Of a stretch of DNA of 64,000 nucleotides, positions 44,527 to 54,331 are shown piece by piece. The DNA is from Chishuiella changwenlii (GTDB taxonomy: Bacteria > Bacteroidota > Bacteroidia > Flavobacteriales > Weeksellaceae), in assembly GCF_900142565.1 (NCBI RefSeq), contig NZ_FRBH01000012.1, positions 49,113-113,112 of the forward strand. Reading direction: 5' to 3'. Position 1 is the stretch's first letter. The number at the start of each line of letters is the position of its first letter. The notes under the pieces were generated by a model. The model saw only the letters and a list, made by a program, of their open reading frames with translations, did not search any database and was not told the DNA's origin. The position numbers and the translations under genes were made by a program.

Positions 44527-46643
44527 TTGAGTATTTTGATAGATGTAAAGAGCTTTTTAATTATATCAAAGAAGATAATTATTTAAAAGCACGTGACGGT
44601 GTAATTCATTTATTGCACGATTTAAAGGAAAATAAAATTCAAAAGAACGAATTAGTGAATCATTTAATTCGAGAAGTAGGGCTTTATCAATATATAGATG
44701 AAAACACAAGCAATTGGAGTGATGCCTTTGCCAAAGAGTCTTTCAAAGTTAATACAGGGATTGAATCACAGACAGTTCATTTTGAACAATCTTCAATCTT
44801 AAAATCATTATTAAGAGGTGACAATATTGCGTTGAGTGCACCTACTAGTTTTGGAAAAAGTTTTATTATTGATGCCTTCATTGCAAATAAAAAACCAAAA
44901 AATGTTGTTATTATCGTACCAACAATATCATTAACTGACGAAACAAGAAAACGAATTAGTAAAAAATTTGGAAGCGAATATAAAATAATTACAACTCCAA
45001 ATATTAAACTATCTGACAAAAATATTTTCATCTTCCCACAAGAAAGAGCTGTTAGTTATAGTAATATAATTCAAGAAATTGATTTATTAATTATTGATGA
45101 GTTTTACAAAATAAGTAAAAGCAACGATAAAGAAAGAGCTGTTAAATTACAAGAAGCTTTGATAAAACTTGATAGCAAATCAAAGCAAAAATATTTTTTA
45201 GCACCAAATATAAAGTCTATTAAAGAAAACCCATTTACAGAAGGAATGATCTCTGTTGAAAAGTTAGATTTTAATACGGTAGTTCTTAAGCATCACAAGG
45301 TATTTAAAGAAATAAACAATAATGAGGAAATAAAGAAACAGTTCTTACTGAAAATTTGTAAGAATCATAAAAATCTTATTTATGCTGCATTATTTAAGGA
45401 AATTTCTACAATACAAGAATTATTTTTAAACAATTATGAGGATAAAAAAAGTAAACTGATTGTAGATTTTTCAAATTGGTTAAAAAACAATTACGACCCA
45501 GAATGGGCATTAGCTCAATTAATATTAAAAGGCATTGGAATTCATAATGGAAGATTACATAGATCCATTACACAATATCAAGTAATTTTATTTGACGATG
45601 AAAAAAGTGGGCTTGATAGCATTATTTCTACTTCCTCATTAATTGAAGGTGTAAATACATCTGCAAAAAATGTGATCATTTGGTCAATAAAAAGTGGACA
45701 AGGCAATAATAATTTAACGCCACTATCATATAAAAATATAAAAGGTAGAGCTGGTAGAATGTTTAAACATTTTATTGGAAACGTATATGAGTTAGTAGAA
45801 CCCAAACTAAAAAATTTAGACAGTATACAGTTGTCAATTGAAGTAGATAATTCTCTCATCGGTGGTATAAAAGATGAGAATTATCTATCTAAAATAAGTT
45901 TAGATAATCAAAAAATTGCAAATCAAAATATAAATAAAATAGAATCTATTCTAGGCAAAGGTATATATCGAAAATTAAGAGAGGAAAATTCACTAAACTC
46001 TAATGACGAAGATTTAATTTACAAAATATGCGTAGAATTGAGAGACAATTACAACGATTGGAAAAGTTTAAAAATGCTTAAAAGTATTAAATCAGAAGAT
46101 TGGGAATATATACTTGGTAAATTATGTTATCTTAATTCTAAAAGTTTACGTTGGTCTAACAATGCTAATTCATTACAATTCAATCAAGCAAAAAAATTCA
46201 TTCAAATTATTTCTAAAAACTGGAAAAAATCTCTACCCAATTTGATGCTTGATCTAAAAAAAGAAGGGTTAACAATTGATGATTTTTTTGCATTAGAAAA
46301 AAGAGTATGTCATAATTTTTCAGGATACTTAAATGATTTTAATAATTTAAATAGAATAATTAACAGAGAAAATTTTATTGATATATCTGGTTTTATAAGT
46401 AAATGTTCTAATGCATTTATGCCCTCTGTCATATTGGAATTAGAAGAATACGGACTACCAAGAATGATATCAAAAAAAATTAATCATTGCAAGTTAATTA
46501 ATTTTGAAGTTAGCGAAATGAATATTGAAGAAGCAATAATCCAACTAAAATCTATTGGAAAAGAACAAATAATAGATTCTTGTTCTATATATTTAGACAA
46601 TTTTGATATTTTCATATTAGATAATTTTTTTGAAAATATATAA
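44523..46643 (+). CDS. hamB: Hachiman anti-phage helicase HamB (SF2, Ski2-like)
   Basis: This 706-residue DEAD/DEAH-type helicase has HFEQSSILKSLL with a Q-motif-like glutamine (Q89), Walker A APTSFGKS (106-113), motif Ia VPTISLTDE (132-140), motif II DEFY (192-195), GIGIHNGRLHRS (337-348), motif V STSSLIEGVNTSAKN (369-383) and motif VI GRAGR (408-412). The GxGxHxGxL and GRAGR features are Ski2-like. The C-terminal 290 residues are helical with no recognised domain. In Hachiman, HamB senses damaged or phage-altered DNA and unleashes HamA. DEFY replaces the more usual DEAD/DEAH form. Confidence 0.88.
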   Translation: MIEYFDRCKELFNYIKEDNYLKARDGVIHLLHDLKENKIQKNELVNHLIREVGLYQYIDENTSNWSDAFAKESFKVNTGIESQTVHFEQSSILKSLLRGDNIALSAPTSFGKSFIIDAFIANKKPKNVVIIVPTISLTDETRKRISKKFGSEYKIITTPNIKLSDKNIFIFPQERAVSYSNIIQEIDLLIIDEFYKISKSNDKERAVKLQEALIKLDSKSKQKYFLAPNIKSIKENPFTEGMISVEKLDFNTVVLKHHKVFKEINNNEEIKKQFLLKICKNHKNLIYAALFKEISTIQELFLNNYEDKKSKLIVDFSNWLKNNYDPEWALAQLILKGIGIHNGRLHRSITQYQVILFDDEKSGLDSIISTSSLIEGVNTSAKNVIIWSIKSGQGNNNLTPLSYKNIKGRAGRMFKHFIGNVYELVEPKLKNLDSIQLSIEVDNSLIGGIKDENYLSKISLDNQKIANQNINKIESILGKGIYRKLREENSLNSNDEDLIYKICVELRDNYNDWKSLKMLKSIKSEDWEYILGKLCYLNSKSLRWSNNANSLQFNQAKKFIQIISKNWKKSLPNLMLDLKKEGLTIDDFFALEKRVCHNFSGYLNDFNNLNRIINRENFIDISGFISKCSNAFMPSVILELEEYGLPRMISKKINHCKLINFEVSEMNIEEAIIQLKSIGKEQIIDSCSIYLDNFDIFILDNFFENI

Positions 46644-46736
46644 ATATTCTAATAAGAATGATAAAATAAAATTGCCAATAATAATTATTTTTTTATCTAA
46701 TTATGTATAACTTTTTTTAAACGAATAAAAAATTAT

Positions 46737-46760
46737 AAAAGCTGTCCCACGACAGCCTTT
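46737..46760 (-). terminator. terminator after ada
   Basis: GCTGTC (46741-46746) pairs with GACAGC (46751-46756) around a 4-nt loop, extended by AAA/TTT with a one-base bulge. A T-rich run follows on the minus strand. It may also stop hamAB transcripts from the other side. Confidence 0.65.
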
Positions 46761-46777
46761 ATATATTAAACCCTTCA

Positions 46778-47830
46778 TTAATTATTAAACTTATAACTTT
46801 TCTTTTCGAAATCAAGTAGGTATTTTTTTCTCCAAAGTCCGCCTCCATATCCTTTTAAATCGCCATCAGAACCAATGACTCTATGACAAGGAATTAAAAT
46901 CGAAATTGTGTTCATTCCATTTGCGTTTGCTACGGCTCTTACACTTTTTGGATTTCCAATGCTTATAGCCTGTTCTTGATACGCCTTTGTTTCGCCATAT
47001 GGAATGTCCATTAAAACAGACCAAACTTTATTTTGAAATTCAGTACCTATGATATGCAATGGAACAGTAAACTCTTTCCTTTCACCATTAAAATATTCTT
47101 GTAATTGACTTTCTAAAAGATCAAAATGTTGATTATTACCTTGGACAATTGTTGCTTTTAATTTCTTTGAGATTGATTTTAAACTTGTTTCTAGCATTCT
47201 TCTGTCAGTAAATTCTAACAAACAAATACCAGTGTTTGTTGCACAAGCTAACATAGTTCCTAACGGAGTTTCAATTCGTTTAAGATCGATGATTGTTTGC
47301 TGATTTCCCTTTTTTGGAGAAACTCCAAAAATATTTTTAAAACTATCCCCAAACCCACTTAAAGATTCAAATCCCGAATCGAAAGCTGCATGGGTTATAC
47401 TTTCTCCATTTTTAATTTTCTTGAAAGCTGAATTTATTCTAAACATTCTTTGATATGCATGAAAAGTAATGTTATGATTTTTCAGAAACCATCTTCTAAT
47501 CTGACTTGGTTCTATACCTCTTTGCTTTAAATCGTAATCCTTAAATTTTAGTGTTGGATTCTCTGAAAGTTCGTCTAAAATTTCTTGAAACTCCTTTGGT
47601 GTATGATTTAATGTATCCAATGGTTTACAAACTTTACACGCTCTGTAACCTTTCGTCATACATTCTTTAGATGTTTTTAGAAATTCAATATTTTCCAACT
47701 TTGGTTTTCTAGCTGTACAAGAAGGTCTACAAAAAATACCAGTTGTTTTTACAGCAGTAAAAAACACACCTTCAAAAGACGTATCCTTTTCAAGTATTGC
47801 TTTGTACATAATCTCTGTTGTCAACTCCAT
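46778..47830 (-). CDS. ada: bifunctional Ada methyltransferase/transcriptional activator
   Basis: This 350-residue protein repairs alkylated DNA. The N-terminal zinc domain has FCRPSCTARKP and GYRACKVCKP (C34, C38, C65, C68); one of these cysteines accepts a methyl from phosphotriesters and turns the protein into an activator. The AraC-type helix-turn-helix spans about 80-175 (ITHAAFDSGFESLSGFGDSFKNIFG). The C-terminal O6-methylguanine methyltransferase domain has IPYGETKAYQEQA and the active-site IPCHRVIG with C315. It follows the ICL/PEPM gene by 4 nt and is probably cotranscribed with it. Confidence 0.95.
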   Translation of the reverse strand: MELTTEIMYKAILEKDTSFEGVFFTAVKTTGIFCRPSCTARKPKLENIEFLKTSKECMTKGYRACKVCKPLDTLNHTPKEFQEILDELSENPTLKFKDYDLKQRGIEPSQIRRWFLKNHNITFHAYQRMFRINSAFKKIKNGESITHAAFDSGFESLSGFGDSFKNIFGVSPKKGNQQTIIDLKRIETPLGTMLACATNTGICLLEFTDRRMLETSLKSISKKLKATIVQGNNQHFDLLESQLQEYFNGERKEFTVPLHIIGTEFQNKVWSVLMDIPYGETKAYQEQAISIGNPKSVRAVANANGMNTISILIPCHRVIGSDGDLKGYGGGLWRKKYLLDFEKKSYKFNN

Positions 47831-47834
47831 ATTT

Positions 47835-48608
47835 TTAAAATAAACTATTAAAAGATTGATTTTTTAAAATCTCAATTGTTTTATTTTCTGCTGAATTATA
47901 AACATAATCATTCAAAAAATTTCCCATGCTAATTCTTTTCACACCTATTTTTTCAAGAACTTCAAAATTAGGTAATTCTGTCGTACACATCACATTTAAT
48001 GGTAATTTAGTTGCTGAAATAATTGTTTCAATATCACTCTCTTTCTTTATACATGGTAGAAAAATTCCATTCGCCCCCACCTCTTCATATTTTTTTATTC
48101 TATCAATTGAAGACTCAAAAGCATCTGGACCATTCAGAAGAAAAGTATCACATCTAACATTTATAAAGATTGATATTCCTTTATCCTTTAGAATATTTTT
48201 TACACGATTTAAAAGTGATGAAAATAGAGCAATATCTTTTAGTTTTCTTTCTCCATTCTCTAAGTAACTATCTTCTATATTTATTCCCACAGCACCTAAT
48301 TTCTCTAAAGCTATTATATTCTCGGCTATTTGTTCAGCAGTATTTCCATAACCAAATTCTATATCAACAGATAATGGTAGGTTTATATTTTTTATAATTC
48401 TTTCAACAACAAATAAAAGATCCGAAAGAGGCATTTGTTCTCCATCTTCATGTCCAAAAGAATGTGCAATCGCAGCACTTGATGTTCCAATGGCTTGAAA
48501 ATTTAATTTTTCGAACATTTTTGCACTTTGTACATTCCATACATTACCTATGATTAGAGGTTTATCTTGTTGGTGTAATTCTAAAAATTTTTGATAAGTT
48601 GTTGTCAT
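47835..48608 (-). CDS. isocitrate lyase/PEP mutase superfamily protein
   Basis: From the ATG complementary to 48606-48608 the protein has 257 residues beginning MTTTYQKFLELHQQDKPLI. It is a TIM-barrel protein of the ICL/PEPM superfamily with NVWNVQSAKMFEKLNFQAIGTSSAAIAHSFG and LPLSVDIEFGYG, where the Asp/Glu coordinate Mg. The KKCGH-type catalytic loop of true isocitrate lyase is not seen, so carbon-carbon lyase activity on a different oxaloacetate-like acid is likely. An upstream ATG at 48632 would overlap the -7 element, so the shorter start is preferred. Confidence 0.85.
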   Translation of the reverse strand: MTTTYQKFLELHQQDKPLIIGNVWNVQSAKMFEKLNFQAIGTSSAAIAHSFGHEDGEQMPLSDLLFVVERIIKNINLPLSVDIEFGYGNTAEQIAENIIALEKLGAVGINIEDSYLENGERKLKDIALFSSLLNRVKNILKDKGISIFINVRCDTFLLNGPDAFESSIDRIKKYEEVGANGIFLPCIKKESDIETIISATKLPLNVMCTTELPNFEVLEKIGVKRISMGNFLNDYVYNSAENKTIEILKNQSFNSLF

Positions 48609-48629
48609 TATTTCGGTTCTTATTTTTAG

Positions 48630-48661
48630 CAAAACTAGTCTTGAATACCATTATGAAACAA
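48630..48661 (-). promoter_or_regulatory. promoter of the ICL/PEPM-ada operon
   Basis: On the minus strand TTG (48659-48661) precedes TAGTTTTG (48630-48637) by 21 nt. The -7 element overlaps the upstream in-frame ATG at 48632, which supports translation from 48608. Confidence 0.5.
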
Positions 48662-48711
48662 CCGAAAAATTAACAAGTATTTTTTTATGTTGATTTATTT
48701 AGAAACTTGTC

Positions 48712-48753
48712 ATAACAAAAAATGCTAATCGTACGATTAGCATTTTTTGTTAT
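48712..48753. terminator. 42-bp perfect palindrome, terminator after katG
   Basis: The sequence is a perfect palindrome over 42 bp with the core GCTAATCGTACGATTAGC and flanking A6/T6 runs. It lies 19 nt after the katG stop and could work in both orientations. Confidence 0.85.
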
Positions 48754-48771
48754 TATAAAGTTATCTTGTTA

Positions 48772-50991
<2,220 letters not shown>

Positions 50992-51153
50992 TTAAATTTT
51001 TCGTTTGTTTTATGTTGTAAATATCATAAATATACTAAATCATACTAGGAAAATGAAATTGAATCATTCTATTTAACTATAAATTATTATTATGTTATGA
51101 ATCATTTAATATAACTATTATTTATAATTTATCTAAATAAATTCTACATTACA

Positions 51154-51543
51154 TTATTTAAATGAATATCCTACACCTATACCCATTTTCCAAGCACCAT
51201 CTTGAGTTGAAGTTTTCGTATTGTAATAAAATGGAATTTGTAAAGCTATTTTTTTATAAACAAATGTTAGTCCTCCTCCTAAATTTGGTGTTACTACACT
51301 ATTCTTAGTTCCTGGAGATTTATCTTCTTTAATTCGAAGAGATGGTAACATCCCTACACTCATTTTAAAATCCTTGTGTTTATAACTAACACTTGGTCCT
51401 GTAAAATTTATAAAACCTCCGTTATCTACATAACCTGCAACTACAGCTCCTTCAAATAAAGAAACTTTTATTTTAGACTGAGATTCTTGAGAAAAACCTA
51501 TTATTGACAAAAGAAGTGTAATTAGGCAAAGATTTTTTTTCAT
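51154..51543 (-). CDS. small outer-membrane beta-barrel-like hypothetical protein
   Basis: This 129-residue protein has a signal peptide (LCLITLLLSIIGFSQ). The mature chain alternates short amphipathic strands (GPSVSYKHKDFKMSVGMLPSLRI, GGGLTFVYKKIALQIPFYYN) and ends in GIGVGYSFK, with the terminal aromatic pattern of outer-membrane barrels. At this length it would be a very small barrel or an oligomer. No family can be named. A TAGTTTTG -7 element lies just upstream. Confidence 0.65.
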   Translation of the reverse strand: MKKNLCLITLLLSIIGFSQESQSKIKVSLFEGAVVAGYVDNGGFINFTGPSVSYKHKDFKMSVGMLPSLRIKEDKSPGTKNSVVTPNLGGGLTFVYKKIALQIPFYYNTKTSTQDGAWKMGIGVGYSFK

Positions 51544-51559
51544 TATTGTTATTTACCAC

Positions 51560-51593
51560 CAAAACTACATTTAGAAATGATTAAAAATGACAA
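51560..51593 (-). promoter_or_regulatory. promoter of the 129-aa barrel-like protein
   Basis: TTG (51591-51593) and TAGTTTTG (51560-51567) on the minus strand are 23 nt apart, at the upper limit of the usual spacing. The leader would be about 14 nt. Confidence 0.45.
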
Positions 51594-51611
51594 TATGTAA
51601 TAAAGTCTATA

Positions 51612-51663
51612 AATTCTGTAATGAAATTAAAAACATTTGCGATTTTAATTTCATTACAGAATT
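51612..51663 (-). terminator. long hairpin at the end of the GLPGLI gene
   Basis: A 21-bp perfect stem (51612-51632 with 51643-51663; core TCTGTAATGAAATTA) with a 10-nt loop begins inside the stop codon of the GLPGLI gene. The following T-run on the minus strand is weak, so an mRNA-stabilising role is also possible. Confidence 0.65.
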
Positions 51664-52381
51664 AATCTTTTTCTACTCCAGAAGATATCGTATTAAATTT
51701 TGAGCTGTTTTTCTCTACTTCCTTCTTAAACTCTTCTCTCGATACAATTTTAAATTTGTTTGAAATTTCTATTTTTCCTGAATATGGTTTTACATCAATT
51801 GCAGTAAATGAAACATTAGTATCCATATCTGCTACAAAAGGTAATTTAAAGTTTACTTTTAAAATAAGTCCTGGTAAACCCGAAAAGCGAGATGGTCCGT
51901 CACGAAAAGGTAATTCTGTTGTGTACCAAGCTTCTACCATTTGATTATTATTGCTGTATGTTGCCTTCTTCACTTTATAACCTAAAACACTAGCTTCATC
52001 TTTTGTTAAAACCCATGTAAAATGCTGTAAAGAATCTTTAACCAATAGTTTAGATTTCATTGTATTTTCTTCATACAATACGTTCATGTTAAAATCTTTA
52101 TAGATATTAGCACTTACATTTGTAGATAAACCTAATGTTGCTCCTTTAGAATTTTGGTCATTGTTAATTCTTTCTATTTCTAAGAATTGCGATTGTTTTG
52201 TATTGGCAAGCAATTCATAATAATACCTCTTATTTTCAGAATTTTGCAATATTTCAGCATATTTTATTCCAAGTTTATCTTTTGCTTGTTTGTCAAACTC
52301 TTGCTTCATTTCATACTCTACTCTAATTGCTTCTTGTGAAAACGAGAAAATAGGTAGAAGAACGATTAAATATTTTATCAT
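51662..52381 (-). CDS. GLPGLI family exported protein
   Basis: This 239-residue protein has a short signal peptide (LIVLLPIFSFSQ). RFSGLPGLILKVN contains the signature GLPGLI near residue 180, preceded by VEAWYTTELPFRDGPS, the usual context. The family is widespread in Bacteroidota and thought to be periplasmic; no function is established. The protein is slightly shorter than many members. It is divergent from the peroxiredoxin gene and has a TATATTTG -7 element. Confidence 0.88.
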   Translation of the reverse strand: MIKYLIVLLPIFSFSQEAIRVEYEMKQEFDKQAKDKLGIKYAEILQNSENKRYYYELLANTKQSQFLEIERINNDQNSKGATLGLSTNVSANIYKDFNMNVLYEENTMKSKLLVKDSLQHFTWVLTKDEASVLGYKVKKATYSNNNQMVEAWYTTELPFRDGPSRFSGLPGLILKVNFKLPFVADMDTNVSFTAIDVKPYSGKIEISNKFKIVSREEFKKEVEKNSSKFNTISSGVEKD

Positions 52382-52398
52382 ATTAGTTTTTGTTTCTA

Positions 52399-52406
52399 CA
52401 AATATA
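52399..52406 (-). promoter_or_regulatory. candidate -7 element of the GLPGLI gene
   Basis: TATATTTG on the minus strand, 18 nt before the ATG; no TTG at the right distance. Confidence 0.35.
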
Positions 52407-52651
52407 GAAATAAAATTAACTTTACCTAATCTTTATTGTTTTATCTATTTTTTAATTATTTAAAAATTAATAGGATTATTTCATATCTATATTTAACCCT
52501 TTCTTAATAATTAATATCATATTTACTTAGGATTTATAGTAGTAAATTAGCGGTGAGAGCTAAAAAAATACGATCGATTCTCAATTAAAAAGAAATAATG
52601 TCTTAATAAATTTTATTTATAGTTTAATCTAAAATAGAAATGAAAAATCTA

Positions 52652-52681
52652 TTGAGAAATTGAGAAATCCGTCTAAATTTG
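52652..52681 (+). promoter_or_regulatory. promoter of the peroxiredoxin gene
   Basis: TTG at 52652-52654 and TAAATTTG at 52674-52681 are separated by exactly 19 nt, the ideal Bacteroidota spacing. The leader is about 70 nt. Confidence 0.65.
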
Positions 52682-52757
52682 TGTCAGAAAATAAGGTAGA
52701 AAATATCTGTATTTTTATTCAATTAAGTAAGTAAAAACAAAATATAAAAATTAAATT

Positions 52758-53384
52758 ATGTCATTAGTAGGAAAAAAAGCGCCTTTGTTTACAGCTCCAG
52801 CAGTAATTGATGGAGATGAAATCGTAGAAAACTTTTCTTTACCAATTGGAGAGAAAAACATCGTATTATTCTTTTACCCAAAAGATTTTACATTTGTTTG
52901 TCCAACAGAATTACACGCATTCCAAGCTAAATTAGCTGAATTTGAAAAAAGAGATGCTGTTGTAATCGCTGCTTCATGTGATTCTGAAGAATCTCACTTA
53001 GCTTGGTTAAATACTTCTAAAGATAACGGAGGTATCGAAGGTGTAACTTACCCAGTAGTAGCTGATTTAGCAAAAACAATTGCTATGGATTACGGTGTAT
53101 TAGCTGGTGAGTACGTTTACAACGAACAAAAAGATTCTATTACATTCGAAGGAGCTCCTGTAGCATACAGAGGAACTTTTATCATCGATAAAAATGGAGT
53201 TGTTCGTCACGAAACAATCAACGATTTACCATTAGGTCGTAACATCGATGAGTATGTTCGTTTATTAGATGCAATTTTACACGTAGAAAAATACGGTGAA
53301 GTTTGTCCAGCTAACTGGGAAGAAGGTAAAGAAGCAATGAACGCTACAAAAGATGGTGTTGCTGCTTACTTATCAGCTAACTAA
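52758..53384 (+). CDS. typical 2-Cys peroxiredoxin (AhpC/Prx1 type)
   Basis: This 208-residue peroxidase reduces hydrogen and organic peroxides. FYPKDFTFVCPTELHAF carries the peroxidatic C48, and KYGEVCPANWEEG carries the resolving C183. GVTYPVVADLAKTIAMDYGVL and APVAYRGTFIIDKNGVVRH are Prx1-class motifs. The codon bias is strong, suggesting high expression. It is followed by a thioredoxin-like gene, a likely reductant partner, after an inverted-repeat element. The symbol ahpC is plausible, but no ahpF is in the window. Confidence 0.95.
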   Translation: MSLVGKKAPLFTAPAVIDGDEIVENFSLPIGEKNIVLFFYPKDFTFVCPTELHAFQAKLAEFEKRDAVVIAASCDSEESHLAWLNTSKDNGGIEGVTYPVVADLAKTIAMDYGVLAGEYVYNEQKDSITFEGAPVAYRGTFIIDKNGVVRHETINDLPLGRNIDEYVRLLDAILHVEKYGEVCPANWEEGKEAMNATKDGVAAYLSAN

Positions 53385-53428
53385 TAAAAAATGATTGGTT
53401 ATCTTTTTTAAGATTCCAAAATTCACAT

Positions 53429-53515
53429 AAAGGCTGTCTAATAAAATTGACACAAGGATTTTAATGAATTCATTTTCAACAAAAATCACTAAGTTCAAAA
53501 CCTTAGACAGCCTTT
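53429..53515. repeat. 87-bp inverted-repeat element, terminator or MITE remnant
   Basis: AAAGGCTGTCTAA (53429-53441) and TTAGACAGCCTTT (53503-53515) are perfect 13-bp inverted repeats enclosing 61 nt, with a T-run after the right arm. The long AT-rich interior is unusual for a terminator and recalls a miniature transposable element. A related short GGCTGTC hairpin occurs after ada. Confidence 0.55.
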
Positions 53516-53547
53516 TTTATAACCAATTTTTAATAAAAAAATATAAA

Positions 53548-53865
53548 ATGTTTGCAGAATTAGAACAAGATAATTTAGCACAAGTTGTTGCTGATAATAA
53601 TATTGTTATTGTACAATACGGAGCTGGATGGTGTGGTAATTGCCGTTTAGTAAAACCAAAATTTAAAAAATTAGCGGCTGAATACGAAGGTCAAGCAGAA
53701 TTTTTATATGTTGATGCTGAGAAATTAGTAGAATCAAGAAAATTAGCTGATGTTCCAAATTTACCAACTTTCGCAGTTTTTAAAGGAGGAGAAAATGTAG
53801 GACAAGTAACTGCATCTAAAATTGATGCTGTAAAAGAATTAATAAATGAAGCTGCCGGTATTTAA
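53548..53865 (+). CDS. thioredoxin family protein
   Basis: From the ATG at 53548 the protein has 105 residues beginning MFAELEQDNLAQVV. It is a single thioredoxin fold with YGAGWCGNCRLVKPKF as active site (WCGNC rather than WCGPC) and the cis-Pro region VPNLPTFAVFKGGE. A longer frame from 53464 would read through the right arm of the inverted repeat and is unlikely to be the true start. It lies between the peroxiredoxin and a DUF6952 gene, with which it overlaps by 20 bp, and may supply electrons to the peroxiredoxin. Confidence 0.88.
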   Translation: MFAELEQDNLAQVVADNNIVIVQYGAGWCGNCRLVKPKFKKLAAEYEGQAEFLYVDAEKLVESRKLADVPNLPTFAVFKGGENVGQVTASKIDAVKELINEAAGI

Positions 53866-54097
53866 GAATTTAGCAAAAAATGTTTCTATTGAAGCAATGG
53901 AAACTACATTAGAAGTTTTAGAAGTTTATGCTGATTCTCCTGCTGTGAAAGAACCAGAACAGGAAATAATTGGTGAAATGATTTCTAACATTTGTGGAGC
54001 AATTGAAATGAAACAAATGATGGAAGATGAAGGTATGGACGAACGTACTGCTGCTAATACTTTTATGCAACGTGTAATGGGATCTATTGATAAATAA
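53846..54097 (+). CDS. DUF6952 family small protein
   Basis: This 83-residue cytoplasmic protein starts MKLPVFKNLAKNV. It is acidic and mostly helical, with METTLEVLEVYADSPAVKEPEQEIIGEMISNICGAIEM and a C-terminal AANTFMQRVMGSIDK. It matches the DUF6952 family, which in Bacteroidota usually follows a peroxiredoxin-thioredoxin pair; the function is unknown. Its ATG lies inside the thioredoxin gene (20-bp overlap). A terminator follows. Confidence 0.82.
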   Translation: MKLPVFKNLAKNVSIEAMETTLEVLEVYADSPAVKEPEQEIIGEMISNICGAIEMKQMMEDEGMDERTAANTFMQRVMGSIDK

Positions 54098-54118
54098 TCT
54101 CATTTAAAATATAAAATT

Positions 54119-54157
54119 AAACCTCAATAGTTTTTCACTTCTATTGAGGTTTTTTTA
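54119..54157 (+). terminator. terminator after the peroxiredoxin-thioredoxin-DUF6952 genes
   Basis: AAACCTCAATAG pairs with CTATTGAGGTTT around a 10-nt loop and is followed by T-rich sequence. Confidence 0.88.
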
Positions 54158-54241
54158 TTGATTTTATTGTATAATATATTGATTAAAAAGTAGAAAGCTA
54201 CTTGTTTCAGCGGGAAAAAATAGGTTACTATATAAATGATG

Positions 54242-54263
54242 ATTCGACAGACTCAGAATCACA
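54242..54263. repeat. fragment of dispersed intergenic repeat
   Basis: ATTCGACAGACTCAGAATCA shares the core TTCGACAG-CTCA with the reverse complement of the fragment at 42051-42073. Both lie in intergenic DNA. Confidence 0.45.
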
Positions 54264-54277
54264 TATCAATTAATCAT

Positions 54278-54312
54278 AAAAAAGCTGTTTAAACAAACGT
54301 AAAAACAGCTTT
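54278..54312 (-). terminator. terminator after the APC permease gene
   Basis: AAAGCTGTTT (54281-54290) and AAACAGCTTT (54303-54312) form a 10-bp stem with a 12-nt loop; the minus strand continues with TTTT. Confidence 0.7.
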
Positions 54313-54331
54313 ATAAATTATTTATAATTGA

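Larger units (their letters stand above)
52382..52757. other. 376-bp divergent region between GLPGLI and peroxiredoxin genes
   Basis: No gene is seen. It holds the -7 element for the GLPGLI gene on the left and a full promoter for the peroxiredoxin gene on the right. No OxyR- or PerR-type palindrome could be recognised by eye. Confidence 0.5.

Noticed and set aside
43429..46777. Prophage or integrative element carrying the Hachiman genes
   Set aside because: No integrase, transposase, tRNA or direct repeats were found at the borders; only the two defence genes are present.
46643..46778. Third defence gene behind hamB
   Set aside because: The gap of about 130 bp is AT-rich and holds no frame of useful length; only a terminator is seen.
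52382..52757. OxyR or PerR operator upstream of the peroxiredoxin gene
   Set aside because: No palindrome of either type could be recognised; only the promoter is supported.
53464..53547. N-terminal extension of the thioredoxin protein
   Set aside because: The extra 28 residues are encoded by the inverted-repeat element and do not resemble a signal peptide or thioredoxin sequence.
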